A stretch of DNA of 6,415 nucleotides. Source: Thermoplasmata archaeon. GTDB lineage: Archaea > Thermoplasmatota > Thermoplasmata > Lutacidiplasmatales > UBA184. The stretch spans positions 1 to 6,415 of the forward strand of contig JASHTC010000110.1 in the NCBI GenBank assembly GCA_030040755.1. The letters are read 5' to 3'. The notes beneath the pieces are model-generated. The model made no database searches and was not told the DNA's origin. It was given only the letters and a program-made list of their open reading frames with translations. Each line of letters begins with the position of its first letter. The first letter of the stretch is position 1. The position numbers were made by a program, and so were the translations under genes. This document shows, piece by piece, positions 6,237-6,415 of the stretch.

Positions 6237-6300
6237 GACCGTCCCTCCCCGAGCCAGCGAGCCCCGGTCCTTGATTAGCTGAGCGCGCGCGACGGGGGTC
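6237..6300 (-). promoter_or_regulatory. Likely promoter and ribosome binding site of the coiled-coil/M61 operon
   Basis: The 64-base gap after the stop of the upstream partial gene contains one AT-rich island, read on the minus strand as AGCTAATCAA (6280-6271), about 35-44 bases before the GTG at 6236. An archaeal TATA box there would place the transcript start near 6250, giving a leader of about 14 bases that begins just before the ribosome site GGGGAGGGA (6250-6242). The adjacent 6281-6290 run GAGCGCGCGC is pure GC alternation. This is inferred from spacing; no factor-binding site is recognised. Confidence 0.45.
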
Positions 6301-6414
6301 CTACGTGCGCGTACCGCTCGGACCGAACGGGGAGTCCGAGGTGCCCTTGTCCGTGAACGGCACCCACTCCTGGCGGTCGGCGGCGTAGTCGACCCGTTGG
6401 AGCTCGACCACGAA
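6301..6414 (-). CDS. C-terminal end of an unrecognised protein (partial)
   Basis: An open reading frame enters from the right edge on the minus strand and ends with TAG at 6303-6301. The 37 visible residues include FVVELQRVDY, DRQEWVPFTDKG and a Ser/Pro/Gly-rich end SPFGPSGTRT. Codon-third GC bias and the same orientation and spacing as the downstream operon support it as a real gene end. No family can be named from so short a tail, and it may or may not be co-transcribed with the coiled-coil and peptidase genes 64 bases downstream. Confidence 0.6.
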   Translation of the reverse strand, partial: FVVELQRVDYAADRQEWVPFTDKGTSDSPFGPSGTRT

Positions 6415-6415
6415 C

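Overview
This is a compact, very GC-rich window (I estimate close to 70% GC by eye). It looks archaeal, probably from a high-GC euryarchaeote-like lineage such as an uncultured Thermoplasmatota member. The evidence is a stand-alone glutaminase subunit of GMP synthase (the split archaeal form), an archaeal SCP2-type thiolase followed by a DUF35 protein as in mevalonate-pathway loci, frequent GTG/TTG starts, and single AT-rich islands about 25 bases upstream of predicted transcript starts. The lineage is an inference.

Layout. (A) Minus strand, 1992 down to 1: a four-gene run, ubiX (flavin prenyltransferase), a 186-residue single-anchor exported protein, a 117-residue two-helix membrane protein, and guaAA (cut by the window edge). 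Every junction is a 4-base start/stop overlap (GTGA, ATGA, GTGA). (B) A 64-base divergent promoter region, 1993-2056. (C) Plus strand, 2057-4292: an acetyl-CoA acetyltransferase-type thiolase, then, 4 bases later, an unusual fusion of a shrunken, cysteine-free HMG-CoA-synthase-like N-terminal half to a DUF35 zinc-ribbon/OB-fold domain. (D) Minus strand, 6236 down to 4226: a 70-residue coiled-coil protein and, 4 bases later, an M61-family metallopeptidase with a C-terminal PDZ domain. Its 3' end overlaps the fusion gene by 67 bases. (E) Minus strand, 6414-6301: the last 37 codons of an unrecognised gene.

How the genes may work together. Thiolase, HMG-CoA synthase and DUF35 form one complex in archaeal isoprenoid synthesis. 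UbiX makes the prenylated FMN needed by UbiD-type decarboxylases, including the anhydromevalonate phosphate decarboxylase of the modified archaeal mevalonate pathway. Divergent placement of ubiX and the thiolase pair therefore fits a lipid-precursor theme, though UbiX could equally serve quinone synthesis. The most novel item is the fusion protein, which keeps HMG-CoA-synthase-like N-terminal sequence but has lost the catalytic cysteine and the whole C-terminal half. No rRNA, tRNA, CRISPR array, insertion sequence or long repeat was seen.
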